A model generated the notes under the pieces. It was not told the origin of the DNA, searched no databases, and worked only from the letters and a program-made list of their open reading frames with translations. Source: HyVt-105 sp049975425 (GTDB lineage: Bacteria; Bacteroidota; Bacteroidia; Bacteroidales; VadinHA17). Taken from it: a stretch of 64,000 bases of DNA. Position 1 is the first letter of the stretch, and each line of letters starts with the position of its first letter. This document shows, piece after piece, positions 17,209 to 26,698 of the stretch. Position numbers and translations under genes: made by a program. The stretch is from NCBI GenBank assembly GCA_049975425.1, contig JBNGDI010000009.1, forward strand, positions 39,805 to 103,804, written 5' to 3'.

Positions 17209-20200
17209 TTGCACAGAAAGGCTAAATATATCTGTATACTGACCCTTGGACTGTGGGCCGGTCAGGTAGCCGGATGGTTTGCCTCTCCCCTGAATGCACA
17301 GGATCCCCGGCAGGATACAACCCGTATCCTCCCCCCCGATCTTCCCTACCCCATACCGGTAAAGTCGCACACCCTTCCCGGAAAGAAGGTTGAATCTCCC
17401 CTGTTCCTGAAAAATCCGTCGAATTTCGAAACCCGGGTGGATTACGATACCGAAACCAACCGGTATATCATTTACGAAACTGTGAGAGGGCTGGAGATAG
17501 ACCTGCCCAGGGTCATGACACCTGATGAATACCGACAATACCGTTACGACCAGATCATGCGGGAATACTGGCGATTACATGCCAGCGGCGACGAATCGGC
17601 CGGGGCTTCGTCCCTGATCCCCAAAATCTATATTGAAAGCGAAGCCTTCGATAAAATTTTCGGAACCAGCACCATCGACATCAAACCCCAGGGAACGGCC
17701 GAGCTGATCTTCGGCATCAATTCGTCGCGTATTGACAATCCGCAGCTCTCGGAAAAACTCCGCCGGGTTACCACTTTCGATTTCCAGGAAAAAATCCAGA
17801 TGAATGTTACCGGGAGTATCGGCGATAAAATGAAACTTGGCGTGAACTACAATACCGAAGCTACCTTTGATTTTGAAAACAAGACCAAGCTGGAATATTC
17901 GGGCCATGAAGACGAGATCATCAAAAAAATCGAGGCAGGCGACGTCACATTACCCCTGTCGGGATCATTGATCACCGGAAGCCAGAGCCTGTTCGGACTG
18001 AAAACCGAACTGCAGTTCGGCCGGCTTACCGTCACCAGCGTTTTTTCCCAGCAGAAGGGGGAAACCTCTGTGATTGAGGTTAAAGGTGGCGCCCAGCAGA
18101 ACGAATTCGAAGTGTTTGTTGACGAATACGATGCCAACCGGCATTTTTTCCTCTCACACTACTTCAGGGAAAGGTACAACGAAGCCCTGGCCAACCTCCC
18201 GGTGATCAATTCACCCGTCCAGATCACCCGTGTGGAAGTATGGGTCACCAACAAAACCAGCGATTTCGAGAATTCCAGGAACATTGTTGCCTTTATGGAC
18301 CTGGGTGAAAACGAACGCATCCACAATGCCTATTTCACTTCCGATCCCGCCTATCCTTTCCCCGATAACCGGAGCAACTCCCTGTACAATGAAATGACGG
18401 GACCATACAACGTACGCGATATCAGCACAGTTTCCCAGGTACTCGACGGTTTCCCCGCTACCGATTTCAGCATCGGCCAGGATTTCGAAAAGATCGAAAA
18501 TGCACGCAAGCTGGCTCCAAACGAATATACCTTTCATCCCACCCTGGGGTACATATCACTGAACGCAGCCCTGCATTCCGATGAAGTACTGGCGGTAGCC
18601 TATGAATTCAGGGCAAAGGGGAAAGTATACCAGGTGGGGGAATTCTCCTTCAGTGGCATCAATGCCCCCGACGCCCTCATCCTCAAACTCCTGAAAGGCA
18701 CAAACCTAACCCCAAAACTGCCTACGTGGGACCTGATGATGAAAAATATCTACGCCATCGGAGCATACCAGGTCAATCCCCAGAATTTCGAAATGAACAT
18801 CATTTACATGGATGATCAGGCCGGAACAGGAATCAATTATATCAGGGAAGGGGATATCAAAGACCAGATTCTGCTGCGGGTTATGAACCTCGACAATCTG
18901 AACAGCCAGAGGGATCCCAATCCCGACGGCATGTTCGATTTCATTGAAGGTGTAACCATTCTTCCGTCAAACGGCCGGGTCATTTTCCCCGTGCTGGAAC
19001 CCTTCGGGTCATATCTCAGGGAAAAGATCGGGAACGATGCCATTGCCGACAAATATGTATTCGAGGAACTGTATGACTCCACCCTGGCCCGGGCCATTCA
19101 GGTGGCTGAGAAGAATAAATTCAGGCTGCAGGGTAACTACCAGTCGTCTGTCAGTTCCGAGATTCCACTGAATGCACTCAATGTACCCCAGGGCTCGGTG
19201 GTGGTAACGGCCGGAGGTATCCAGCTGAAAGAAAACATCGACTATACAGTGGATTACACTCTTGGCAGAGTTAACATCCTCAACACCGGTCTTCTCGAAT
19301 CGGGAACCCCCATCAGAATATCCCTGGAAAGCAATCAGCTGTTCAATATCCAGACCAAAACCCTGGTGGGGTCGCATTTCGATTACCGGATATCGGATAA
19401 TTTCAATGTCGGAGCCACCATCCTGAACCTTACGGAACGCCCGCTGACCCAGAAAGTAAACATCGGGAACGAACCCATATCGAATACAATATGGGGCATC
19501 AACTCTTCATTCCATACCGAGGCGCCCTTTGTAACCAGGATGGTGGATTTCCTCCCCTTCGTCAATACCAACCAGCCCTCTTCCATCACTTTCTTCGGCG
19601 AATTTGCCCACCTTATCCCCGGGCACAGCCGTGCCATTGAAAAACAGGGCATTACATACATCGATGATTTCGAAGGCAGTGAAACCAGCATCGATCTCAA
19701 GTCTATCCCCCCCTGGGTACATGCCAGCACACCCCAGGGACAACCCGACATGTTTCCGGAAGGAGCCCTTAGCAACAATCTGGCTTACGGATTTAACCGG
19801 GCCCGGCTGGCCTGGTACGTGATCGATCCCCTGTTCCTGAGGAACAATTCCTCCACACCTGCACACATAAAAAATAATCCCGACCTGCAGTCGAGCCACT
19901 ATGTAAGGGAAGTATTCGAAAAGGAAATATGGCCCAACAAGGAAAGTCCCAGCGGCATCCCCACCAATATCGCCGTTCTCAATCTATCCTTCTATCCCAG
20001 GGAAAAAGGTCCATACAACTACGATACCGGTCCCTCTGCATACTCGGCAGGGCTTGATCCATCGGGATACCTGGCGGAACCCGAAACCCGGTGGGGAGGG
20101 ATTATGCGCGAAGTACCCATCAAGGATTTTGAAACTTCTAACATCCAGTTTATCGAGTTCTGGCTGATGGACCCTTTTGTTGAAGACAGCCTGAATCCCG

Positions 20201-23200
20201 GTGGTGAATTGTATATTAACCTGGGAAATGTATCCGAAGATATTCTCCGCGATGGAAGGAAAAGTTTTGAGAACGGGCTGCCCACCTCGCCGGAAGAAGA
20301 AGCCCTGATGGATACCACGGTATGGGGACGTGTGCCCAAAACACAGTCGCTGGTAAAAGCCTTCGACCAGGCCGCAAGGAAACAGCAGGATATCGGGCTT
20401 GACGGGCTGAATAATGGGCAGGAACAGGAGTTTTACAACGGCTATGTTCAGCAGCTCTCTTCCCAGATCAGTGATCCGGTCATGAGGGAAGAGCTCATCA
20501 ATGATCCTGCCCAGGATGATTTTCATTACTTCCGCGGATCGGACTATGATGCCATGGGACTCGGCATTCTGGAGCGGTACAAGAAATACAACGGGCTGGA
20601 GGGAAATTCCCCGGCCTTCGAGGAAACGACCGAAGATTACCCCACCAGCGGTTCCACCCTGCCGAATGAAGAAGATATTAACCGCGACAACACCCTGAGC
20701 GAAACGGAAAGCTATTACCAGTACAAGGTCGACATAAGGCAGGATTTCTTCGATGTGGGCCGGAATTACATCATCAATCGCGAAACCGCCACAGTGGAAT
20801 TTGCCAACGGGAAACAATCTTCCGTCGACTGGTATCAGTTCCGTATCCCGGTAACCGATTTTGAGCGGATTGTTGGGAACATCCAGGATTTCAAATCCAT
20901 TCGTTTTGTACGCATGTTCCTCAAAGGATTCGAAAAGGAAACCCACCTGCGGTTCGCCCGTTTCGAGCTGATCCGGGGAGAGTGGAGAAAATACAACCTC
21001 AGCATATGGGAGGGAGGAGAACGGGAAACCACCGAGGAACTGACCGACGCATCCTTCGAAATCGGTTCGGTAAACATCGAGGAGAACGGGGGCAAGGACC
21101 CGGTAAACTACGTTCTTCCCCCGGGAATTACCCGCGTGATTGATCCCACCAATCCCGAGCTCAGGCAACTCAACGAACAGTCCATCGTACTGAAAGTACG
21201 TGACCTGGCCGACGGGGATGCCCGTGCCGCCTTCCGGAATGTGAATCTCGACATCAGGCAGTACAAAAGGCTGGAAATGGAAGTACATGCCGAGGCCCTT
21301 CCGGGAATCAACCTCCAGGATGATGAAATCCACGTTTTTATCAGACTTGGATCCGATTACCGGAACAATTTTTATGAATACGAAATTCCGGTCAAACTCA
21401 CACCTCCCAAACCACCCCGGGGCTACAGCAACGAAAGCGTAGACGACCGGCGTATTGTGTGGCCCGGGGAAAACCGGTTCGACATCTCCCTGGAACTGTT
21501 CCAGGATGTGAAACAAAGCCGGAACAATGAAATGCAAAACCCGGCCAGCATGGTGTCGGTTAACGATGTTTTCTCCATGATCATTGACGGGCACCGGGTC
21601 AGCGTAACCGGGAACCCCAACCTCAGTAATATCCGCACTATCATGATAGGGATCAGAAATCCCTCACAACAACGTAATCCGGCCTCAGACGACGGCCTCC
21701 CCAAATCAGCGGAAGTGTGGATGAATGAACTGCGGCTGACGCATTTCAATGAGGAAGGAGGATGGGCCGCCAATGCCAGGGTCACCACCCGCCTTGCCGA
21801 CCTGGGATCGATCGACATAGCCGGCAGCACCAGCACCCCCGGTTTCGGAAGCATAGAAAAAAAAGTGAATGAACGGAGCAAGGAAACGATAATGCAGTAC
21901 GATATATCGTCCAATCTGGAACTGGGAAAATTCCTGCCCGATGTGTTGAATTTCCGCATACCCATGTATATCGGTTTTTCAGAAGGGATCATCAACCCGC
22001 AGTACAACCCCCTCGATCCGGATATCCCGCTGAGAAAGGCCCTTAACAATGCCGAAACCCGCGCTGAACGCGATTCCATCCTGAAAAATTCACAGGATAT
22101 CACCCGGAGGAAATCCATCAATTTCACGAATGTGCGAATCGAAAAAAGGCAGGGGAAACCCCATTTCTGGGATATTTCCAATTTCGCCTTCAGCTACAGC
22201 TATCATGAAACCTACCATCGCGATATAAAAACCGATTTTCACATACAGAAAAATTACCGGGGAACCATCAACTACATCTATAATGCCCAGCCCAAACCCG
22301 TTGTTCCCTTTCAACAGTCGCAGCTGTTCCGCCGGCCGGTTTTCCGCCTGATCAGAGACTTTAATTTCAACTACATGCCTTCGCATATCTCCCTGCGCAC
22401 CGATATGTACCGGTATTACGAAGAAAAAAAACTGAGGAAAATTGACAATCCCGATCTGAGGATCGAACCCACATTCAGGAAAGATTTTGAATGGAACACC
22501 TATTTCGACCTGAAATACGACCTCACCCGGGCATTGAAGATCGATTTTTCCTCATCGAACACCGCCCGGATCGATGAACCGGAAGGGGGGGTTGACCGGG
22601 AACGCTATGAAGACGGCTATACCCTGTGGAAAGATTCTGTCCTGACCAACCTGAAAAATATGGGACGTACCATTTCCTACCACCACAGCCTGAACGTAAA
22701 CTATACCCTTCCCGTCAACAAGATCCCGCTGTTCAACTGGATCACCGTAAATGCCCGGTATAATGCCACCTTCGGATGGGATGCCGGCCCGCAATTTGCC
22801 GATACTTCGGATATTGAACTCGGAAACACCATCAAGAATTCCAATACGGGTCAGCTATCGGGGCAACTGAATATGAACAACCTGTACAACAAGGTTGGTT
22901 TCCTGAAAAAGGTCAACGACAGGTACCGGAATAATCGCAGGGTGGATACCCGGGAAAAGGAATACAAATCCGTAACTTATGAAAGAAAGGGGGTATACAT
23001 TTCCGATAACCGGCCCAGATCCATCGTACATAACCTGAAGACAGAAGACGTACAGGTAACCATCTTTGATGAGAATAACCGGGAGATCGATCTGGATGTG
23101 GAAATAATGGATGAAAGGAGGATACGGATCAACAGCGATACCATTTACCGGGGCACCCGGGTGGTAGTGAAAGGACAGGTGGAAAAGGGCGAAAGTGTGC

Positions 23201-24636
23201 TGACACTCATAGCCGACAACCTGGCACGTATCCTGATGTCGGTCAAGAATGTTTCCATATCCTATTCGCAAACCCAGGGGACCCTTCTGCCCGGATACCT
23301 GCCCGAAACCCGCTTTTACACGGCCGGCCTGACAGATGTAAACGGCATGCTCTCTCCCGGCTGGGAATTTATTCTGGGTATACAGGACAGGAATTTCCTG
23401 GAAAGAAGCATCGGAAACGACTGGCTGACCACCGACCCCAGGATGATCTCTCCCTATGTGATGACCCACAATGAAAACTTCAACCTGCGTAGCACCCTTG
23501 AACCCATTCCCGGCATGCGCATCGATGTAACAGCCACCCGCAGGTTCTCAGAGAACATGAACGAATATTATTCCTATGACGATTCGCTGGGAAGGATCGT
23601 TGTTTCCAACCCCGTCACCACCGGAAATTTCAGTATCAGCATGATTACCTGGGGAACCGCCTTCAAAAAAATCACTTCAGACAACCGGTATGCATCGGAA
23701 GTTTTCAACAGAATGAAAGATTATGCTTCCGTTATTTCGGCCAGACTGGCAGCTGAACGGGTAGCCAGTCCGGAGCACGGCTATAACCCAAACGCCTACG
23801 AAATAATCGAAGGAAGGAAATTTTATGACGGGTACGGACCCACCTCCCAGCAGGTGCTGATCCCGGCATTCATGGCCGCATATACCAACCGCGACCCTGA
23901 AAGGATCACCACCGATCCCTTCCCATCTCTGTTGCATATCATGCCCAACTGGCGATTAACATACGAAGGGCTTTCAAACATAGAATTCCTGCAAACCTTT
24001 ATCCGCTCCATTACCATCAACCACCAGTACCGCTCCTCATACGATGTGGCGGGCTATTCCAGCAACCTGGAATACGAACCCGGGGAAGACGGCTTCAGCT
24101 ATGTACGCGATATTACCGGAGGGAATTTTCTGCCTCCCAATGAAATCAGTGCGGTCTCTATCAATGAACAGTTCAGCCCCCTGATCAATTTTGAAATGAA
24201 CTGGGTTAACAGCCTCACTTCCCGTATTGAATACCGGAAATCACGGTCTCTGGCACTCAGTTTCTCCAATAACCAGCTGACCGATGTAATGAACAATGAG
24301 CTCATTATTGGAGCCGGTTACCGTTTCGATGAAGTGCAGTTCATCATCCGCACCGGAGGGGGAGAAAAACAATTCAAGAGCGACCTGAATGTAAGACTTG
24401 ACCTTTCGGTACGCGACAGCAAAACAGTGCTGAGAAAGCTGGTGGAAGAACAGGATCAGATCACGGCAGGCCAGCAGCGCATTGCCCTTCAGCTCAGTGC
24501 TGACTACGTGCTGAGCGACCGGTTCAACCTGCGGCTGTTCTTCGACAAGGACATTTCCAATCCCTATGTTTACAGAACTTTCCCCACCAGCAATACCAAT
24601 TTCGGCTTCAGTGTCAGGTTTACCCTGGCCCAGTAG
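17209..24636 (+). CDS. sprA: Type IX secretion outer-membrane translocon SprA (SOV)
   Basis: 2475 aa, the size expected for SprA, the giant single-chain beta-barrel through which T9SS cargo crosses the outer membrane. The start is TTG at 17209: the following HRKAKYICILTLGLWAGQV...LNAQ is a good signal peptide and no ATG or GTG fits it better. Family landmarks include an early YDPETN-like segment (VDYDTETNRYI), the repeated GxTPIRISLESNQLFN-type motif, a FIDDFEGSE-like motif (YIDDFEGSETSIDL), and a terminal strand ending in RFTLAQ. Other T9SS components are not in the window except one candidate cargo at 57401-57904. Confidence 0.96.
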   Translation: MHRKAKYICILTLGLWAGQVAGWFASPLNAQDPRQDTTRILPPDLPYPIPVKSHTLPGKKVESPLFLKNPSNFETRVDYDTETNRYIIYETVRGLEIDLPRVMTPDEYRQYRYDQIMREYWRLHASGDESAGASSLIPKIYIESEAFDKIFGTSTIDIKPQGTAELIFGINSSRIDNPQLSEKLRRVTTFDFQEKIQMNVTGSIGDKMKLGVNYNTEATFDFENKTKLEYSGHEDEIIKKIEAGDVTLPLSGSLITGSQSLFGLKTELQFGRLTVTSVFSQQKGETSVIEVKGGAQQNEFEVFVDEYDANRHFFLSHYFRERYNEALANLPVINSPVQITRVEVWVTNKTSDFENSRNIVAFMDLGENERIHNAYFTSDPAYPFPDNRSNSLYNEMTGPYNVRDISTVSQVLDGFPATDFSIGQDFEKIENARKLAPNEYTFHPTLGYISLNAALHSDEVLAVAYEFRAKGKVYQVGEFSFSGINAPDALILKLLKGTNLTPKLPTWDLMMKNIYAIGAYQVNPQNFEMNIIYMDDQAGTGINYIREGDIKDQILLRVMNLDNLNSQRDPNPDGMFDFIEGVTILPSNGRVIFPVLEPFGSYLREKIGNDAIADKYVFEELYDSTLARAIQVAEKNKFRLQGNYQSSVSSEIPLNALNVPQGSVVVTAGGIQLKENIDYTVDYTLGRVNILNTGLLESGTPIRISLESNQLFNIQTKTLVGSHFDYRISDNFNVGATILNLTERPLTQKVNIGNEPISNTIWGINSSFHTEAPFVTRMVDFLPFVNTNQPSSITFFGEFAHLIPGHSRAIEKQGITYIDDFEGSETSIDLKSIPPWVHASTPQGQPDMFPEGALSNNLAYGFNRARLAWYVIDPLFLRNNSSTPAHIKNNPDLQSSHYVREVFEKEIWPNKESPSGIPTNIAVLNLSFYPREKGPYNYDTGPSAYSAGLDPSGYLAEPETRWGGIMREVPIKDFETSNIQFIEFWLMDPFVEDSLNPGGELYINLGNVSEDILRDGRKSFENGLPTSPEEEALMDTTVWGRVPKTQSLVKAFDQAARKQQDIGLDGLNNGQEQEFYNGYVQQLSSQISDPVMREELINDPAQDDFHYFRGSDYDAMGLGILERYKKYNGLEGNSPAFEETTEDYPTSGSTLPNEEDINRDNTLSETESYYQYKVDIRQDFFDVGRNYIINRETATVEFANGKQSSVDWYQFRIPVTDFERIVGNIQDFKSIRFVRMFLKGFEKETHLRFARFELIRGEWRKYNLSIWEGGERETTEELTDASFEIGSVNIEENGGKDPVNYVLPPGITRVIDPTNPELRQLNEQSIVLKVRDLADGDARAAFRNVNLDIRQYKRLEMEVHAEALPGINLQDDEIHVFIRLGSDYRNNFYEYEIPVKLTPPKPPRGYSNESVDDRRIVWPGENRFDISLELFQDVKQSRNNEMQNPASMVSVNDVFSMIIDGHRVSVTGNPNLSNIRTIMIGIRNPSQQRNPASDDGLPKSAEVWMNELRLTHFNEEGGWAANARVTTRLADLGSIDIAGSTSTPGFGSIEKKVNERSKETIMQYDISSNLELGKFLPDVLNFRIPMYIGFSEGIINPQYNPLDPDIPLRKALNNAETRAERDSILKNSQDITRRKSINFTNVRIEKRQGKPHFWDISNFAFSYSYHETYHRDIKTDFHIQKNYRGTINYIYNAQPKPVVPFQQSQLFRRPVFRLIRDFNFNYMPSHISLRTDMYRYYEEKKLRKIDNPDLRIEPTFRKDFEWNTYFDLKYDLTRALKIDFSSSNTARIDEPEGGVDRERYEDGYTLWKDSVLTNLKNMGRTISYHHSLNVNYTLPVNKIPLFNWITVNARYNATFGWDAGPQFADTSDIELGNTIKNSNTGQLSGQLNMNNLYNKVGFLKKVNDRYRNNRRVDTREKEYKSVTYERKGVYISDNRPRSIVHNLKTEDVQVTIFDENNREIDLDVEIMDERRIRINSDTIYRGTRVVVKGQVEKGESVLTLIADNLARILMSVKNVSISYSQTQGTLLPGYLPETRFYTAGLTDVNGMLSPGWEFILGIQDRNFLERSIGNDWLTTDPRMISPYVMTHNENFNLRSTLEPIPGMRIDVTATRRFSENMNEYYSYDDSLGRIVVSNPVTTGNFSISMITWGTAFKKITSDNRYASEVFNRMKDYASVISARLAAERVASPEHGYNPNAYEIIEGRKFYDGYGPTSQQVLIPAFMAAYTNRDPERITTDPFPSLLHIMPNWRLTYEGLSNIEFLQTFIRSITINHQYRSSYDVAGYSSNLEYEPGEDGFSYVRDITGGNFLPPNEISAVSINEQFSPLINFEMNWVNSLTSRIEYRKSRSLALSFSNNQLTDVMNNELIIGAGYRFDEVQFIIRTGGGEKQFKSDLNVRLDLSVRDSKTVLRKLVEEQDQITAGQQRIALQLSADYVLSDRFNLRLFFDKDISNPYVYRTFPTSNTNFGFSVRFTLAQ

Positions 24637-24666
24637 TTTGCTTTTCTTAAATTTTATGTATTTTTG
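24637..24666 (+). promoter_or_regulatory. Promoter for gcvH
   Basis: TTTG at 24637-24640, 18-base spacer, TATTTTTG at 24659-24666, starting immediately after the sprA stop codon and 28 bases before the gcvH ATG. Confidence 0.7.
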
Positions 24667-24694
24667 GTTCAACCAACCCTTAAAAACCTGAACT

Positions 24695-25075
24695 ATGAAT
24701 ATACCAAAAAACCTGAAGTACACAGAAGACCATGAATGGATACGAGTAGAAGGGAAGGAAGCCTTTGTGGGGGTAACCGATTTCGCCCAGGGAGAACTGG
24801 GTGATGTGGTATTCATTGAAATTGAAACCGCCGGGGAATCGCTCGGCAAAGGAGAGGCATTCGGCACCATCGAAGCGGTAAAAACGGTAAGTGACCTGTT
24901 CATGCCGGTATCGGGAAAAGTGGAGGAAGTCAATCCCGAGCTGGAAAACAACCCGGAGATCGTGAACAAGGATCCTTACGGGAAGGGATGGATGATCAAA
25001 ATCACCCCCTCCGACCTGTCGGAACTGGATAGCCTGCTCTCCCCGGAAGAGTATGAAGCTTTGCTGAACAAATAA
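24695..25075 (+). CDS. gcvH: Glycine cleavage system H protein
   Basis: 126 aa. The lipoyl-accepting lysine is K63 in EAVKTVSD; TEDHEWIRVEG, GVTDFAQGELGD and the terminal NKDPYGKGWMIKI are family signatures. The lipoylated arm shuttles the aminomethyl group between the P, T and L proteins, none of which is here. It sits directly downstream of sprA, as often in Bacteroidota, but has its own promoter and terminator. Confidence 0.97.
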   Translation: MNIPKNLKYTEDHEWIRVEGKEAFVGVTDFAQGELGDVVFIEIETAGESLGKGEAFGTIEAVKTVSDLFMPVSGKVEEVNPELENNPEIVNKDPYGKGWMIKITPSDLSELDSLLSPEEYEALLNK

Positions 25076-25094
25076 TATACGAATCGGTTTCCAA

Positions 25095-25123
25095 ACCCCG
25101 GCGGTTTTCCACCGGGGTTTTTT
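25095..25123 (+). terminator. Intrinsic terminator after gcvH
   Basis: ACCCCGG-c-GG-TTTT-CC-a-CCGGGGT hairpin followed by TTTTT. Confidence 0.85.
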
Positions 25124-25144
25124 ATTTTTACTGAAAAATCCCCC

Positions 25145-26698
25145 GTGCCGTCTCTCACCAGTAGAAAAGCACTGATAGCAGCCTTTCTGTTCCTGGGGCT
25201 GTTCCTGCTGCTTCCCACCAACAACCCGGGTATTGATGCCTGGTATTATGCCGCTTCGGTGAAATATCAGGGAGAACTTTTCCATCCCCACCACCTGTTG
25301 TATAACGCCACCTGCTACCTTGTGTCCCGGCTTTTTTCGCTGACCGATCTGTCACCCGGCACACTTTCAATGATGAATGCCCTGAATGCCTTTGTGGCTT
25401 TCCTGATTCTTCTGGTTATGATCAGGATCATTCGAATGCTGTCCGATAGGAGGGAAATGGACCTGGCCGGGGTGGTCTTCACCGGAAGCTGCTTTGCCCT
25501 GATGCGGTATGCCACGGAAAGTGAAACCTACCTGTTTCCATTGCTCTTTGGCCTGTTAGCCAGCATGTTTATTATGAAATACCGGTACTCCCGGAAAATC
25601 CGGGATGTGGTCCTTTCGGGATTGCTGGCTTCCCTGGGTGTATTATACCACCAGACGGGCATATTCTGGTGGATGGGGTTGCTGGCAGCCATACTGTTCT
25701 GCCCAGGAAAGAAAAAAGCGGCCATAATTTACTCAACCACCGGCCTTATCATTCCCCTGGTCTACCTGGGTGTATGGTTCAGTATGAACGGCTTAACGGG
25801 AATAAAGCCCCTGACAGGTTTTATCTTCCGGTCATACCTGGCAGGTGATGCCTCCCTTTCCGCTGATACCACCGGCTTTCTTCTCGGCCTGGCGGGACTG
25901 GTCAGAAGCTTCCTTCAGGTACACGGCAACATGTGGCTGCTTTTCAGGCAAAGTCTGTGGTACCTTTTCCCGGCTCTGCTGGCGGTTGCCGTATGGAGTG
26001 TTCTTCTCCTCCGCCGGCCATGGAAAAGGATCACCCGGAAGCACGGACAGGAATGTATTGCCAGGGTGCATCTGTCGATATCCGCCGCCCTCTGGATATT
26101 TGCCGTACTGTCGTCGGGAAATGCGGAATTTATGGTAGCTGTCCCTGCTTTGCTCTTCATATCATCCATCGCGGTATTCCGGTTACCTGTGCACTCGGTT
26201 TTGCTTGCCGGTACGGGCATGCTGATATGGAACACAGGATACGGCCTGATTCCCGCCCGCCTGTACCGGTACGAGCCGGTCAGGGAACTTGCCGTGCGGG
26301 TAGCCGAACATCCGGGCGACCTGTTCATTCTGAAAGAAGACCAGCGCATACAGGCCGCTTATTATTACCTTACGGGAAAGGAAACAGCGCCGGGAATATT
26401 CAGGCCCCCCTCCGACCTGCCGCGCCGTGGCATAACCGCCGGTTCACTGCACCGGCGTATCGAACAAACCCTTGAACGGGGAGGAAATGTGTGGACCGAC
26501 TGCCTGGAAAGGCCCGTGGTGTTGAACCGCGCCACCCTTGTATCAGGTCAGGACACAACTTTCTTCCGCAGGTACCTTACGGTACCCGCCGACACACTGC
26601 ATACTTTTTACGGGAACACAATCATCCACCGGGTGGATCTGAAAAACGGGCAGTCTAAAGGGTTTTCTTCACTTCCACTTCCTGATAGCCCTCAATGA
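25145..26698 (+). CDS. Polytopic membrane protein, GT-C-like (unknown substrate)
   Basis: 517 aa with about 9-11 hydrophobic helices. The start is GTG at 25145, 21 bases after the gcvH terminator. The first loop holds TNNPGIDAWYYAASVKYQGELFHPHHLLY, where an Asp and paired His near the end of helix 1 recall the catalytic loop of GT-C glycosyltransferases (polyprenyl-phosphate sugar donors). A C-terminal soluble region of ~130 residues follows. The family assignment is tentative; it could be any multi-spanning transferase. Its 3' end overlaps the infB 3' end by 44 bases in the opposite direction. Confidence 0.6.
   Translation: MPSLTSRKALIAAFLFLGLFLLLPTNNPGIDAWYYAASVKYQGELFHPHHLLYNATCYLVSRLFSLTDLSPGTLSMMNALNAFVAFLILLVMIRIIRMLSDRREMDLAGVVFTGSCFALMRYATESETYLFPLLFGLLASMFIMKYRYSRKIRDVVLSGLLASLGVLYHQTGIFWWMGLLAAILFCPGKKKAAIIYSTTGLIIPLVYLGVWFSMNGLTGIKPLTGFIFRSYLAGDASLSADTTGFLLGLAGLVRSFLQVHGNMWLLFRQSLWYLFPALLAVAVWSVLLLRRPWKRITRKHGQECIARVHLSISAALWIFAVLSSGNAEFMVAVPALLFISSIAVFRLPVHSVLLAGTGMLIWNTGYGLIPARLYRYEPVRELAVRVAEHPGDLFILKEDQRIQAAYYYLTGKETAPGIFRPPSDLPRRGITAGSLHRRIEQTLERGGNVWTDCLERPVVLNRATLVSGQDTTFFRRYLTVPADTLHTFYGNTIIHRVDLKNGQSKGFSSLPLPDSPQ

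Noticed and set aside
19984..21594. 536-codon minus-strand ORF inside sprA
   Set aside because: Antisense shadow of sprA codon bias; no family character or start signal.
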